From: Tillus elongatus
Lineage: Eukaryota > Arthropoda > Insecta > Coleoptera > Cleridae
Length of the DNA: 64,000 bases
Direction: 5' to 3'
Assembly: GCA_964006375.1 (NCBI GenBank)
Contig: OZ023269.1
Span: 129,944,809 to 130,008,808 of the forward strand
The position numbers and the translations under genes were made by a program. The notes below the pieces were generated by a model. That model was not told the origin of the DNA, searched no databases, and worked only from the letters and a program-made list of their open reading frames with translations. This document shows, in pieces, positions 34,262 to 46,564 of this stretch (positions are counted from its first letter, which is position 1; each line of letters begins with the position of its first letter).

Positions 34262-35235
34262 GAAAAATCTGGACGCAGCAAGTGGTAGTGAATTTTCATT
34301 TAAATATTTTTAATGTTAAATATGTCTCTATTTTAATGAAAGCAGGCATCAAATTTGGCTAAATATCTTTTACAAAAATGTTGCTAAAAGAATACATAAA
34401 ATTCAAATTATAAACCTAATCTGCAATTAAAATTCAAAATAAAATAATTCGTTTGCAGGAAAATCCATTAAGACCTTATTTTCGACGAATTTCGTATAAA
34501 AAATGTCCCATCAATTGAATAATTTTTCACACAAAAATTCTCAATAAATGTTTCTTCGAAGAAAATTAATTAAATTCACTTATAAGAAAATTCTCTATTA
34601 AAAGAATATCCGCTAATGAAAATAAATTAACAAATATTCAAAATCTGATCTAAATGCAGAAGTAGATACTTTTTACTTCACAAAGGAAGTTCTTTTGCCT
34701 GTCGATTCTGTGGAAATTGAATCCGGTTGCAGAGAAGAAAATAAACTCTTTTGAAATCAAGAAAATTAGTTGAATTCATTTATAAGAAAGTTCGCTATTA
34801 AAACATTTTGGACGAGAAAATTAGCTAATATAAATAAATCAAATAATTAAAACAATATTCATCTAAAATAAATATAGAACTAGATACTTTTTCTGCGGCT
34901 TCACAGATATTTTTTTTGCCTGTGGATGTTGTAAAAATTGAATCCGGTTATAGAGAAGAAAACAACCTCTTCTGATGTCACAAATCTCTACGTCTATGTT
35001 AAGTGTGGAACGGTTTTACTAAATAAAGGCAACAACAGCTGCTGCTATTCAACTTGAATTAAAAGTCTTAAGAGTCCTCACCTTTTATTAGTGATTTTTT
35101 CAACAAAAAGTTCCTAAAAAATATTGGAATTACAGAATCTGATAAGATAACGTTAAAATTGAATTAAAGACAAAAAAACTAAAAAACAAAAATTTGAAAG
35201 AGATCCAGTCAACAGTAAGATTTATTTGAATCCAC
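34262..35235 (-). repeat. Delta end plus beta repeat fragments
   Basis: Starts with a delta end (CTGGACGCAGCAAGTGG). Beta blocks then run to about 35220, including GCGGCTTCACAGATA, two copies of the AATCCGGTT...AGAGAAGAAAA block (34720 and 34940), and CAACAGCTGCTGC. The tRNA-like head is cut off by the TA tract. Confidence 0.55.
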
Positions 35236-35236
35236 A

Positions 35237-35241
<5 letters not shown>

Positions 35242-35323
<82 letters not shown>
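35242..35323. repeat. (TA)n microsatellite
   Basis: 82-bp TA tract at the position where the beta tRNA-like head would follow. Confidence 0.95.
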
Positions 35324-35326
<3 letters not shown>

Positions 35327-35329
35327 TGA

Positions 35330-36349
35330 ATACTTGATGTAATCCACCTAGTTTTATAAAATATCTAATATCAGACATGGTGATGATGTTCATCAAGCTG
35401 ATAAGTTATCGAACCATAATGTACATGTTAGCCTGCTAATGGCTCTCGAGGCTGATGCAGTTTTTATTTAGTAAAATAATAATAGAAACAATGACAGCAT
35501 TCGCTAAAACTGCGTAAGTACAGACTAAAATTTTTTCTACTTTCATAAATTTTTTCCACTCCTCGAGATTAGGTCTTTAGGCTTTAGGTCTTGCTTCATT
35601 TCTGTTTTTCTTATTCGTTTCATCAAATTTGAATTTTTGATTTTAAAATTACAGTACCGTTATCTAAAGAAAATGTAAGTCATATTTTTACTTCAATGCA
35701 TTTTCGAGAATTACCAAACAATTTTCTTGTAAAAGATGCATATTATTAGGGGAATAAAATGTTTATATTTCCATATTTTGCTGCAGAAACCAGGAATAAG
35801 GTGGCTTTAATATCGAGGTATTACCAAATGTGGCTTTGTCGGCAAAGTATTTTTATTGCTCACTTAAATGTAAAAGCATCTATAATAGTGAAGACTGCAC
35901 ATAAATTTACGTCTGGCTTTGGTAGAAATTCAGCTTGAAGTTAGTTGGGTCAGTCAAACCATACAAGACCTTTCTAGAGCCTGAACTATGTGCATTAGTG
36001 AATATAACATGAGATGTGAGTAGAATGGATAACAGTCGGGAGAATATAAATCTATAAGCTCTAAAATTACGAAGGAAGCTTTGCAGGTATGTAGCTTGGG
36101 AAACTTAAACTACTGCCCTTGGGTTTTACCTTCAAGGCACTTACATAATAAACGTCAAGACAATCAGGAAAAATGTATATCCTGCCAGAGAAGAAGAAAA
36201 AATACATCAAAAAGCACATAATGTATACGATTTTCAACATATTCAACAAAAAAGCGTTTAAAAAACCAACTGTAAGTACAACCGCTGCCGCGAGGCAATT
36301 TTTTTATGAAATATCAGTTTTGACTACAAGCTTATACCAGGTGAAGACT
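35330..36349. other. No recognisable gene
   Basis: Unassigned AT-rich sequence with short open frames. Confidence 0.45.
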
Positions 36350-36415
36350 CGAACCTGTGATGAGCACTGATCAATAAACTTGGAAAACCCAAATCACCAC
36401 AACACATTTTAAAAA
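36350..36415 (-). mobile_element. Penelope-type LTR fragment without hammerhead
   Basis: CGAACCTGTGATGAGCACTG and AACCCAAATCACCACAACAC match the 39.65-kb copy, but the sequence diverges before the ribozyme. Confidence 0.55.
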
Positions 36416-36590
36416 ACTATCTTTAAAATTTCTTACATCTGCAGCTTTGCTTATATTCTTGTGCACGTAGTCGGTAAATAACGACAGAAGGTGGTTCAAG
36501 AAACCAAAAAGGAACATATTGCGTCATTTTATTATCCATCGGACGTACTTCTGCCGGTCTTTCTTGTGAAATGATCTATCAATCGACTTA

Positions 36591-36592
<2 letters not shown>

Positions 36593-36683
<91 letters not shown>
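36593..36683. repeat. (TA)n microsatellite
   Basis: 91-bp TA tract abutting a Jockey endonuclease fragment. Confidence 0.95.
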
Positions 36684-36686
<3 letters not shown>

Positions 36687-37250
36687 GCAGCCCTGAGAGA
36701 GTTTCATCCAAACTATGTCTTTTCTTCCAACTTCTAAATTGGGGAGTCTGGTGCAGGGTAGATTGTTGCTACGGACGTATGCGCACACGCCTCCGTGCAA
36801 TCTAAAGGAAGTAAGGAGCTCATACCCCACGAAATTAAAGTGATAACTGGCTGTTTTGACACTGATTTAGGTTTCGGTGAGGAAGATAAGTTGGGGCTTA
36901 TTAGCCTGGAGGAAATGGTGGACGGAGTTCAGGTTAGAGTTTAGTCCACATATATTCGAGGAGGATATGTTAATTCTTGATGCCAGCGCCCCCTGCACAC
37001 CCCACTACCGGTGATCCGAATGGAGGGGTATTTTATCTCCGAAATCTTTTGTACAAGGAGGGGCGATCATCATTTTTGTTTATAAGGGAAACCGACTCAT
37101 ACACCAGAACCGGAAACGTCCGTTGGGACTTCACCGGCCCCTTGATGTAAGGGGTGGTATCTCCTCGGGCGTGAAAAAAATCATTTCTTATCACTTAAAG
37201 GAAAAGTTCACTACCACCTGCTAATTGTTGTGCAGTCTTTCGCTAAACTT
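36684..37250 (-). pseudogene. Jockey 5' end and endonuclease fragment
   Basis: Minus strand: leader with GGGGCCGGTGAAGTCCC hairpin, then the endonuclease part [20 protein letters not shown] and [16 protein letters not shown]. This corresponds to 17250-17790 of the complete copy. It ends abruptly in a TA tract, losing the GDFN block and the RT. Frameshifts are present upstream. Confidence 0.7.
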
Positions 37251-37673
37251 GACATTCTCGTATGGTAACACATACACAAAATCGCAAAGTAACCCAGAAC
37301 TCACCACGGGGAGGTATCTGCACCCGGAGTTTCAACTATGTCATTCTATTTAAAACTTTAAAGAATAATGAAAAAAGCAAGTTTTTTGAATACCGTCCTC
37401 TGGCGAGGGCAGCGAAAATCAATGTGACTTAGCTATCATCTCGTTTTAACTAAAAGACCCTTCTTTCTTGAACAGCACAGATTTCATCCAATTCGCTTGA
37501 GCAAAAAGTGTTGATCCTAAGAAATGTAGAATTTCAGTAGGATTAACACTGTTTAATTTTTTTTATAGCTTTTATATGGATCTTTTCCATAAATACACCG
37601 TGTTTTACATGACCTTTTTTTTTGTTGGGAACTTTATTTTCAGCATTTTCTCCTAGCCACTTTACTAAGCAGC

Positions 37674-37676
<3 letters not shown>
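37251..37676. other. No recognisable feature
   Basis: Spacer between the Jockey fragment and a TA tract; nothing identified. Confidence 0.4.

Positions 37677-37768
<92 letters not shown>
37677..37768. repeat. (TA)n microsatellite
   Basis: 92-bp TA tract directly joined to a PLE remnant at CTTTCGAAAGCGC. Confidence 0.95.
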
Positions 37769-37769
<1 letters not shown>

Positions 37770-38110
37770 TTTCGAAAGCGCTTAGCTGTCCCGGTTGTCT
37801 AACATTTTTAATCAATTTTAGATTATCCTTATCTACGTGGTGATTATTATTCGAAATATGCCGGCAACGGAAGATCTATTTATAGTACCCCATCTTAATT
37901 TTGCTAAATATTTATTGAATCTAATGTCAATAGACCTTTTTGTTTGTCCGACGCATTTAGGATAACAACCTTTACAACTTATTTCATAAATTTCTGACAT
38001 TTTAGCGGTACTATCCTTATCTCTTGGGTTACCTAGCAAGTTTTTTAAGTATCTTTTGTCGAAAATGTTAGTTGCAAAATGGCTTTTTAAAGATGCTATC
38101 TAGACTCCTT
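37769..38110 (-). pseudogene. Penelope-like GIY-YIG endonuclease
   Basis: Minus strand: NIFDKRYLKNLLGNPRDKDS, KMSEIYEISCKGCYPKCVGQ (GIY- and YIG-equivalent motifs SEIYEIS and KCVGQ) and TKRSIDIRFNKYLAKLRWGT, then RSSVAG before a frameshift into the AEH...H-like segment. In PLEs this domain nicks the target. The copy is a C-terminal fragment with the reverse transcriptase missing and a stop after IIITT. Confidence 0.75.
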
Positions 38111-39366
38111 GTGATTTGTGGTTCGAATGGGAAGCAAACAAAGTTTTTTCGGCTTTCTCTCTTCTAAAAGTCGTTGACTTTGCTCAAATTTTCTTTGTTT
38201 TTTGTTTGTTAATTAATTTCTTCGCTAGACAAGCAGTGTACTCGTTATATACGGCCACGTTGTTATAACAAGAGACTTAGGAAGAAAGTTACAAGTTAAA
38301 CTAAAATTGGTCAATTATTAAATCGATTATCGCAGTGATTGATTTATTCACATTACAATATTAAATGAAATATAAATTAGGGCATTAAAATTGTAAACCT
38401 TAAAAATATATTATTTTGTCATGTAAAGCATTGATTACTAATAATGTTTTTGATTGTTAACGAATTGAATTAAGCTGTATTAAGATTGTGTCTCATCCTC
38501 CCGCGGAACATTCGCTTCATATTTTAAATAACAACATATTTAATTGTGGAGAACAAATCAATTAAACATAAATCAACAGGCACTGCATAAACAGGCAACT
38601 AATAAAACAGAAACAAACCAATTTTGGTTTGTAAATATTCAACGGATGAGATACAAAAGCAAAAAAATAAATATAAACATTTTTATTTTAACGTGTAGCA
38701 GGAAAGCAAACCTGCCCACTATTTTCATTCAGCAGCACTGAATAGAATCATAAATTTATTTTATGGATATTGGAAACTGCAAACCCCTACAAATGTATTC
38801 TACAACTTTGATTTGCAATTTTATTTTGCATAATCATTTTGTATTCAAGTCCCTACTAAAAAAGTTTATTTTATTTGCATCAAATTGTAATCTACATTTT
38901 CTGATAATCCTTTTGATGTTTTCAAATAGCTTTCAAACATCCAGAAACGCACCCCTAAATGTCACCTCAACTGGAAATTGCAAATAACATAAACAGTTTC
39001 AGGATATTTCATATTTTTTATAAATAGGCACAAGATCAACGTTTCTGTTTGGATTGTGTATTCTACAAGTTAAAATAATTTTTCGGTGACATATTAACAA
39101 GTGGAACGCACTATGTGATTAAAAAATAATTTTAAATGGCGCTGTTTCTATAAATATGCAGCCACTATTCGATTAACTTTTCACACTTCCCTGCGTTTCG
39201 GCCGCTTCGTTAATTTGTTTTTCGGACGCCCAACAAAGTAAAGCTGCCTAAAAATTGCAAAGAATATTAAACATTTACACACACTATGTAATGCAATAAA
39301 ACCTCTGAAAGCATTCACCATTACACTGTTTAACATGATTTTATTCACAAAAACATTGTGACCACA
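38111..39366. other. No recognisable gene
   Basis: Apart from a possible weak PLE continuation in the first ~100 bp, nothing was recognised. Confidence 0.45.
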
Positions 39367-39367
39367 C

Positions 39368-39640
39368 CAGCGTTTTTCAAACTTTTAGTATTTGCGACAA
39401 AATTTTCATACACAATTCTAATCGCGACCGCTGCCACCCCACCCCCTGTTTTACGTCCACCAGAGCGGATATTCTCTCGGAGGCGACGAGCAGACACACA
39501 TATGTTGGATACGAGTAATAAAGTTACTGCGTTTTGTAGAAAACTGGAATTATGGAGCAGAAATGTAATGTAAAAAACCTAAAAACATTAGCACATGTGA
39601 ATGAATGGGTTACAACATGTGGAAGTTGACTAAGTGGAGA
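39368..39640 (+). pseudogene. hAT-type transposon end and transposase fragment
   Basis: Starts with CAGCGTTTTTCAAACTTTT, resembling hAT inverted-repeat ends. From 39500 it encodes LDTSNKVTAFCRKLELWSRN and, one frame away, VKNLKTLAHVNEWVTTCG. This is the kind of sequence found in ZBED-like hAT transposases. The fragment is cut on the right by PLE sequence. Its relation to the 3152-4578 element is unclear because the ends differ. Confidence 0.5.
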
Positions 39641-39644
39641 CTGG

Positions 39645-39745
39645 AACCTGTGATGAGCACTGATAAACACACTTGGACACAACATATTAAAAAAACATGA
39701 CGATCGTTTCACTAACCAAGTTAGCGTCATCAGAGGATGAATAAA
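39645..39745 (-). mobile_element. Penelope-type LTR fragment
   Basis: GGAACCTGTGATGAGCACTG, a shortened middle and the hammerhead, in the same orientation as the GIY-YIG remnant at 40.1-40.4 kb. Together they look like the 3' part of one PLE split by an alpha/TA insertion. Confidence 0.65.
39696..39736 (-). ncRNA. Hammerhead motif, PLE type, with compensatory changes
   Basis: CTGATGA, stem II CGCTAAC/GTTAGTG around TTG, GAAAC, ACGATCGT, cleavage triplet GTC. Compared with the 7850 copy one G-C pair of stem II has become A-T and another G-C a G-T wobble, so all seven pairs hold. Stem I next to the core is weakened (CCT facing ATG). Confidence 0.7.
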
Positions 39746-39769
39746 TCTAAATATGTTATATCTATAACT

Positions 39770-40440
<671 letters not shown>

Positions 40441-40536
40441 ATTAGCACGTAAGCGTGCTCATTCTAGGAAAATACTCGCTTTCACGTTCAAGATCTGTTT
40501 CAAATATACAGAGAAAAAGGTCTGCAATAAATGGCG

Positions 40537-40643
<107 letters not shown>

Positions 40644-40644
40644 T

Positions 40645-42700
40645 ATTAAAACTGACGGCGGATATCGGTTCTAACGGTCTAAATTCACCCTCACCTGAGG
40701 AAAATTTTAGAAAGTCTCAAAGTCGCTTTCTTGTTATAAGCGCATTTTAAATTCGTTAAAAATGTGTTACTTGCGAAATCTAAAAAATACACAAAAATGC
40801 GCTAAAAAACTATACAAATATCAGTTAAACGTTTTCTTTCCACAAAAATTCGCCGAAAAAATAAAATTTCTGCAAAAACTGTCTATAACGTTTCACGTAT
40901 AACAATCGATAAAATATTCACGAAAATGCCGTAAAACAATTTCGCTATAAAAAAATGTTTCATTAAAATTTCGCTTAATATTCTTTAGAAACAAATTTTG
41001 TTTTAAAAAAATTCCTTAAAATGTTTTTGTTAAAAATTTGCTATTTCAAGACCATTTTATTTGTGAAAATCCGATTAGAAAATTAATGATGTAGACCGTG
41101 GCTAAACTAACATGTCCAAAGCCAACATAACATCGCAAAAAATAAGGAAAAATTATACAATCTGATGTAAATATAAACGTGGAGACTTTTTCTGTGGCTT
41201 CACACAGAAAATTTCTTGACAATTCCGTAAAAAGCGAAACAGGTTGCAGAAAAAAACAAGCACTTGTGAAGGACGAGAGCACACGTATTAGAAACTGTTA
41301 TTATTATGTCACTGTTACGCCAAAATAATGTTTCTGTTAGAAAATATGTCGAATTAAATTAGAGTCAAGTTTTAAAATATAGAAATTTTGGATTAAAATG
41401 AAGAAATTGATTTCAAGTACCATCCATATTTCTAGAAATTTTAATGGTACATAATGAGGTGAGGTAATTTTGGAGATTAGAAATCAGATGACAGAACTTT
41501 AGAACAATTGACATTTAGATTAAAATTTAGTCAAAATTGCATCATTTGCAGCCACAAGTTTAGACTTATTTGTAAGATGCTTTGTACTATTTATATAACA
41601 ATAATCTATAACAATAACAATATCTGATCCCAAGAATCTACTAAACATATAGATTTTAACATCAACGGGGACACTCTATGAAAACACAGGTAATCTAAAT
41701 ATATCACCCTGTATATGAGCTATAAAAACAAGTGATATAAAGCTGTATCTATACTTTTTATGTAGGATGGCCTTATGTTACCGTGATGTAGGCAATATAT
41801 GGGGCTCATAGCGTGTTACGCAGAATAACCACATGTATTTGTCTGTGTTCCAGCCTTCAGAGCTCAGGACAGGGATCAGGATCAGGATATTCAGAATCAG
41901 GACACGAGATTGGTCAGAGAAGGGACATTATTTATCCCTGTCGTTCCAAGCAGTCCCTCTCGAACGTCACCTTGTTTGCTTTTGCTCTTTTAACCATTCG
42001 ATCTGATTTTCAGCCTCAGTTTGCTTATTGACCCTTTTTTTTTGTTTGACCGTTTTTATACCAAAATGACAATGAAAGTTAGAGACTTGATAATGGTTGT
42101 TTGACAATATAGATTATATTATAAAAGCACACTTCTACGAGTGAGAGAAGTTCTCAAACGTAATTTTACAATATTGTTTAGTTTTTACAGCTTGTATCTT
42201 TGTATTAAGTTCTGTAAAAGTACAACTCGCCTCATTGTAAAACTTTGCTATACAATATCTACAGGCCACCAAAAAGCTTCAAGCGTTATGAGTATAATGA
42301 AATAACGTTATTTTTGAGCTCATTCTGTACTTTAAGCTGAAAAAAGTAAAATAAAGACAACTGTTATACTAACCACTGATGATTTTTAAAATATCTTTGC
42401 TTGTCAGAGCTATCGGCCGCAGGTTTGCTATGGAGCTCGCTCGACAATTAGGGAGCGCGATATATGTCCAACGGAATAGCAGACTATTTATTCTTTAATA
42501 TTTATAATGTTATTTTAAATATTTCGTTTATATTTCTCAAAGAACAATAGGCAAAAAGCTACTAAAAGCTAGGGTCACTTCTACTTAATTATAACGCTTT
42601 AATTAATAATGCAAACAGGACAAATGTTGCAAGACATTATTTGGCACCAATTACTGATTTGATCTGAAAAAAAATCAACGAAAATAATGGGAGGTAAATA
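40645..42700. other. Degenerate repeats, no gene recognised
   Basis: The first ~650 bp hold beta-like pieces (AAAAATTCGCCGAAAAAAT, TCTGTGGCTTCACACAGAAA). The rest is unassigned. Confidence 0.45.
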
Positions 42701-42704
42701 ACTG

Positions 42705-42790
42705 AAGATTGGAACCTCTGATGAGCACTGATAAGTACAATTTGGAGAACCCAATTCACCACAATACAGTTTTTAGGCCTGACCTGAACT
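42705..42790 (-). mobile_element. Penelope-type LTR start
   Basis: GGAACCTCTGATGAGCACTG and GAGAACCCAATTCACCACAA lie just 3' of a GIY-YIG remnant in the same orientation, as expected for the downstream LTR of a PLE. No hammerhead core follows. Confidence 0.6.
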
Positions 42791-42799
42791 TTAAGGCGT

Positions 42800-43545
42800 C
42801 AATCTGCCTACTCCTTAGGTCAGTGGACAAAGGTGGGTTGGGTTGTTGTAACTCGATTACGTGGCCTCAATCTGCCTACTCCGCAAATCTCGCTGGAGGT
42901 CGTCTCTAAGGTCTCAGTGTGTTCAGCTCTAGGCCTAAGGGTGGTCTGGCAGTTCGTTGCAAGTCTTGTATTGTATGTACCGTTTCGTCTACCTGCTTCG
43001 TTATCAGTGTAATGAGTCGGGTCACGGCCAATTAAGTCAAGGGCTTTCGTCACGATACTTAAAGGATTAAGAGGATTGCATGGATTTGTTAAGTCAGGGG
43101 CTTTCGTCACGGTACTTAAAGGATTAAGAGGATTGCAGGTATTTGCTGAGTTAGGTAATGGGGCAATAAAACTGTCTATTGATTTTATTGTCTTTTTGTG
43201 TGTTTGTAATTAAGATTTAATAGGTTTCTAATTAGTGGGAAGACGAAGACCATTATCTCTCTTATTTAAACAATTGGGACGTTTTTCGATTTATATTCGT
43301 TTGCGGATAATTCTGGTTTTGAAGTTGTAAACCGGTGCTCTTGTTTTGGCATTATCGAAGTCTATTTTGTGTCCTGTATGAATATGATACATTGCCAGCG
43401 CCGATGGGGGGTCGGATTTTCTAACTGCGAGGGTGTGTTCATATATTCTATTGTGGATGCGTCTATTTGTTTGTCCTACATAAGTTCGGGAACAGTCGCA
43501 ACAAGGAATTTCGTGAAATTTGTTTGAAATCGTAACCTTGGGAGT
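42800..43545 (-). pseudogene. Penelope-like GIY-YIG endonuclease, second family
   Basis: Minus strand: KFHEIPCCDCSRTYVGQTNR, RIHNRIYEHTLAVRKSDPPS, then LAMYHIHTGHKIDFDNAKTR and FKTRIIRKRI followed by a stop, and RPNCLNKRDNGLRLPTN. This is a GIY-YIG domain (motif CSRTYVGQT) with the His/Glu-containing part and a basic tail. The sequence differs clearly from the 37.8-kb PLE. The C-terminal extension contains a 56-bp tandem duplication (43034-43145 region, repeat unit CNPLNPLS...VTKA-DL). The RT is absent. Confidence 0.7.
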
Positions 43546-43623
43546 TGTGATGAGATTTTACATAATAATTAATTCATAATATCAAAACCATATTGACAAG
43601 AGAGCAAAAACTCTCAACTGTGT

Positions 43624-43862
<239 letters not shown>

Positions 43863-43904
43863 GACTCCCTATAGACTTTTGGACACCTGTATATTATATG
43901 TGTT

Positions 43905-44240
43905 AAATTTACACTTATACACAAAGCGGGGCGCTGTCGTTGTAAGACTGGGAAATACCAGGTGGGCTTTATGATGGGAGCAGTGAACGTCTATATTATT
44001 AGAATTCAACTTAGATTCATCTATATTTGCGAACACATTGTCGATAATCCACTTAGAAGTACCATGAACTCTGGTGTGGTCGTGAATGCATTACCTAAAA
44101 CCGTAGGATAAGAAAATGTTTAAAATTTTTGTCGCATCTTTGTCGCGTATGTCCTTAAAATGAATATTAAAGTCCCCGCTAAAAAACAATGGATTAGTAA
44201 ATTTGGACAACTCTATAAAAACCAAACTTAATGAATGTTT
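43905..44240 (-). pseudogene. LINE endonuclease fragment
   Basis: The minus strand encodes KFTNPLFFSGDFNIHFKDIR (GDFN motif with catalytic Asp and Asn), DATKILNIFLSYGFR, one stop, then HDHTRVHGTSKWIIDNVFAN. These are the last two blocks of an APE-type endonuclease of a non-LTR element. It differs from the Jockey copies here and could belong to LINE A or the CR1-like family, whose endonucleases are missing. The edges are approximate. Confidence 0.65.
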
Positions 44241-44504
44241 AAGAAAATATTACATCTGCAACTGACAATCGTTACTTACTTATTCTCATTTTTGTTACAA
44301 GATGCACCTTTCAGTCTCTTGATGTATCTTACATACCTGAAACAAACAAATAATATAAGTATTTGCATATTTAAACGTATTGTAAATGTTTTTTAGCTGT
44401 GCTTTCCAAAAATATAGAGCCTGAGAAATAAAAGCATAACTGAAGCTTCCTAAATAACGGTGGTACAACATCCTATGTGATGTTTCGCAGAGGCGGCATT
44501 TACA

Positions 44505-45314
44505 AGATAATAAAAAAAGTCTGGACGACCAAGTGCGTTATGGAAGTGAATTTATGTATCTCTAATGCAAGCAGGCATCGATCTGGTTACCGGTGTAACC
44601 TAGATAGTAAAAACAATATACCATATTTTCTCAAAATACCTTATTGTTATTATATATATTGTTATTGTTTGAAAACCTACAAAAATTTACCGAAAATAAA
44701 CTAAAAGTGTTTACAAGAAAACTGGTTTCCTAATCAACAAACCTTGGGTTAAAAAGCAAATTGAATTATAGAAATTTCAATCATTTAATGAAAATTCGCT
44801 ACCAAAACTTACTATGTCTCGATTTTTTTGCTTGCAAACATGCATCGTAGTTCGATAAAAAATTCCAAAATATAAGGGTGTTCGAAAAATAAATTGTAGG
44901 TATCACCAACGACTTATCGGCCACCTGTGATTGCCAAAATAATTTGATAAGATGCAGCTCAAGACAACCTTTAATTAACGAATACAACTTTTTCGTATCT
45001 TGTATAACAACAATAATATTGAGCTTTACCGTAGAAATATGTCACCCTGTATATATGTCAACAGATAAAAACTGAAACTAAATCCGGATATGGATTTCAA
45101 GGGGCCTAGTTTGTGCTTATTTGAAGAATCACTTTTAAAATTCAAAGATCGCGGTCTCCTCATTAACGAATTTTTTCTACGAAAATTAGCTAAAATCTAC
45201 AGACTGTTAAACCACAAACTTGACTAAAACTGCCGCCAAAGCATCAGAGAAAGTGTTTATTTGAAATGAAATTTTTGGAAATATTTTAGTAAAATGAAGG
45301 ACAATAACGGTTGC
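44505..45314 (-). repeat. Gamma repeat copy
   Basis: Delta end (AGTCTGGACGACCAAGTGCG), then GCTCAAGACAACCTTTAATT-type, CACCCTGTATATATG and TCTCCTCATTAACGAATTTT landmarks in reverse order. It continues beyond the Jockey insertion at 45315. Confidence 0.6.
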
Positions 45315-45985
45315 CGCTCAAAGTAATGAGTCCTTTTCACTTGTTGGCATTTCTGTGGATCTATATCTCAAATGGCACCAACATGTCACATCAATTGCAG
45401 AAAGAAATTAAGTTTCCTCTTCCGGGCTCGCAAATACTTTTTACCAGCTAATCTCTATACCTTATATACTTTACAAATAAGCCCAAACTTCGAATACTGC
45501 TCCCACATCTTGGGTGCCGCTGTCGCTTCTACACTCGCTATCCTGGACTCCATTCAGAAGAGAGCTTTAGGTCTCATCGGTGACCCTACCTTCACCCAAA
45601 GGCTGCCATCCCTTGCCCACCGAAGTGCCGTTGGTGACCTCTCTCTCTCTCTCTTTTATAGATATCTGCACGGGCACTGCTCACAGGAGCTTTCTTCCAT
45701 AGTTCCTCCACCTGCTGCCCCCAATAGATCTACCAGGGGAACAGAGCGAATGCACCCTTTTACTGTCCAGGGCACCAGACAAAGAACATCTTGTTATGCC
45801 CGCTCTTTTGTCCCGAGGATTTCCAAGTTGTGGAATTCCTTGCCGACACATGTTTTTCCTTCTCCTCCGAACCTCCAAACCTTCAAGTCCAGAATGAAGA
45901 AGTTGCCTCTTTCCTTTGTCGACATCCACGGTACGATAGTATTTAGGCTGTAAGCCCTCGTGGCGTGTTGTTGAAATAAAAAAAA
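45315..45985 (+). mobile_element. Jockey 3' fragment
   Basis: A 5'-truncated copy inserted in a minus-strand gamma/alpha repeat. It encodes SFLFRARKYFLPANLYTLYT, EYCSHILGAAVASTLAILDS, HRSAVGDLSLSLFYRYLHGH and RSFVPRISKLWNSLPTHVF in one frame of 193 codons (45372-45953), and ends with an A-tract (45977-45985). About 10 bp of target seem deleted; no target duplication is visible. Confidence 0.75.
45372..45953 (+). pseudogene. Jockey ORF2 C-terminal region (open frame)
   Basis: Longest uninterrupted copy of the Jockey tail in the window. It lacks the endonuclease and RT. The single-frame reading shows that the order of the tail blocks assembled from broken copies is correct. Confidence 0.7.
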
Positions 45986-46400
45986 CTTTGGGTTTGCAGA
46001 ACACTCTTCCAGCGACATTTTCTTTACATAATCTGTATTTGTTTGAGGTTCTTTGCCTAAATGTTTTCAATTTTGTCGTTTCAAATCGCGACTTTGATGT
46101 TTTGAGGAAAACCCCAAATAGATTTTCTTTAAATGTCAATAACTTTTTTATTTTTAAACTTACAGACGTAAATTTTGACATAGGGTACATAGGTTTTCCC
46201 TACTTTGTTATTTCCAAAGATATAATTTTTTTACGAAAGAAAACACAAAATTTTCCGGGAAACTGATACTGACCCTGGGTATGGGTTCTAGGGGGCATAG
46301 TTCGCGCTCATTTGAAGAATTTTTTTCAAAATTCAAAAGTCGGGATCTCCTCATTAGTGAATTCTTTAAAGAAAATTGACTAATATAAAACATTTCTTAA
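45986..46400 (-). repeat. Alpha repeat continuation
   Basis: Right-hand part of the repeat split by Jockey: GGGTTTGCAGAACACTCTTC, GATGTTTTGAGGAAAACCCC, then CTGACCCTGGGTATGGGTTC, CATAGTTCGCGCTCATTTG and CGGGATCTCCTCATTAGTG. It has no TA tract. Confidence 0.6.
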
Positions 46401-46564
46401 AAAATAATTTTTGTTAAGAAAATTCACTAATACAAATAAACAGTGAGACTATTTTAGATCTGCATTAAGGTTTTATGTTGACTCAGGCACTTAGACCTAT
46501 ATAAGACAATAGAACTCTTTGAAGCCTTGGATCACAGGGTATATAATTACTCTGATATAGCATA

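Noticed and set aside
39358..39573. A possible host gene exon with Pro/Arg-rich start
   Set aside because: The readable part matches a hAT-type transposase in two frames and begins at a hAT-like end, so it is a transposon remnant.
42705..42745. CTGATGAGCACTGATAAG as a hammerhead box I
   Set aside because: No GAAAC box, stem II or cleavage triplet follows. It is the conserved LTR start, not a ribozyme.
45681..46190. 169-codon open frame on the minus strand
   Set aside because: It is the antisense shadow of the Jockey tail (45372-45953) plus repeat sequence.
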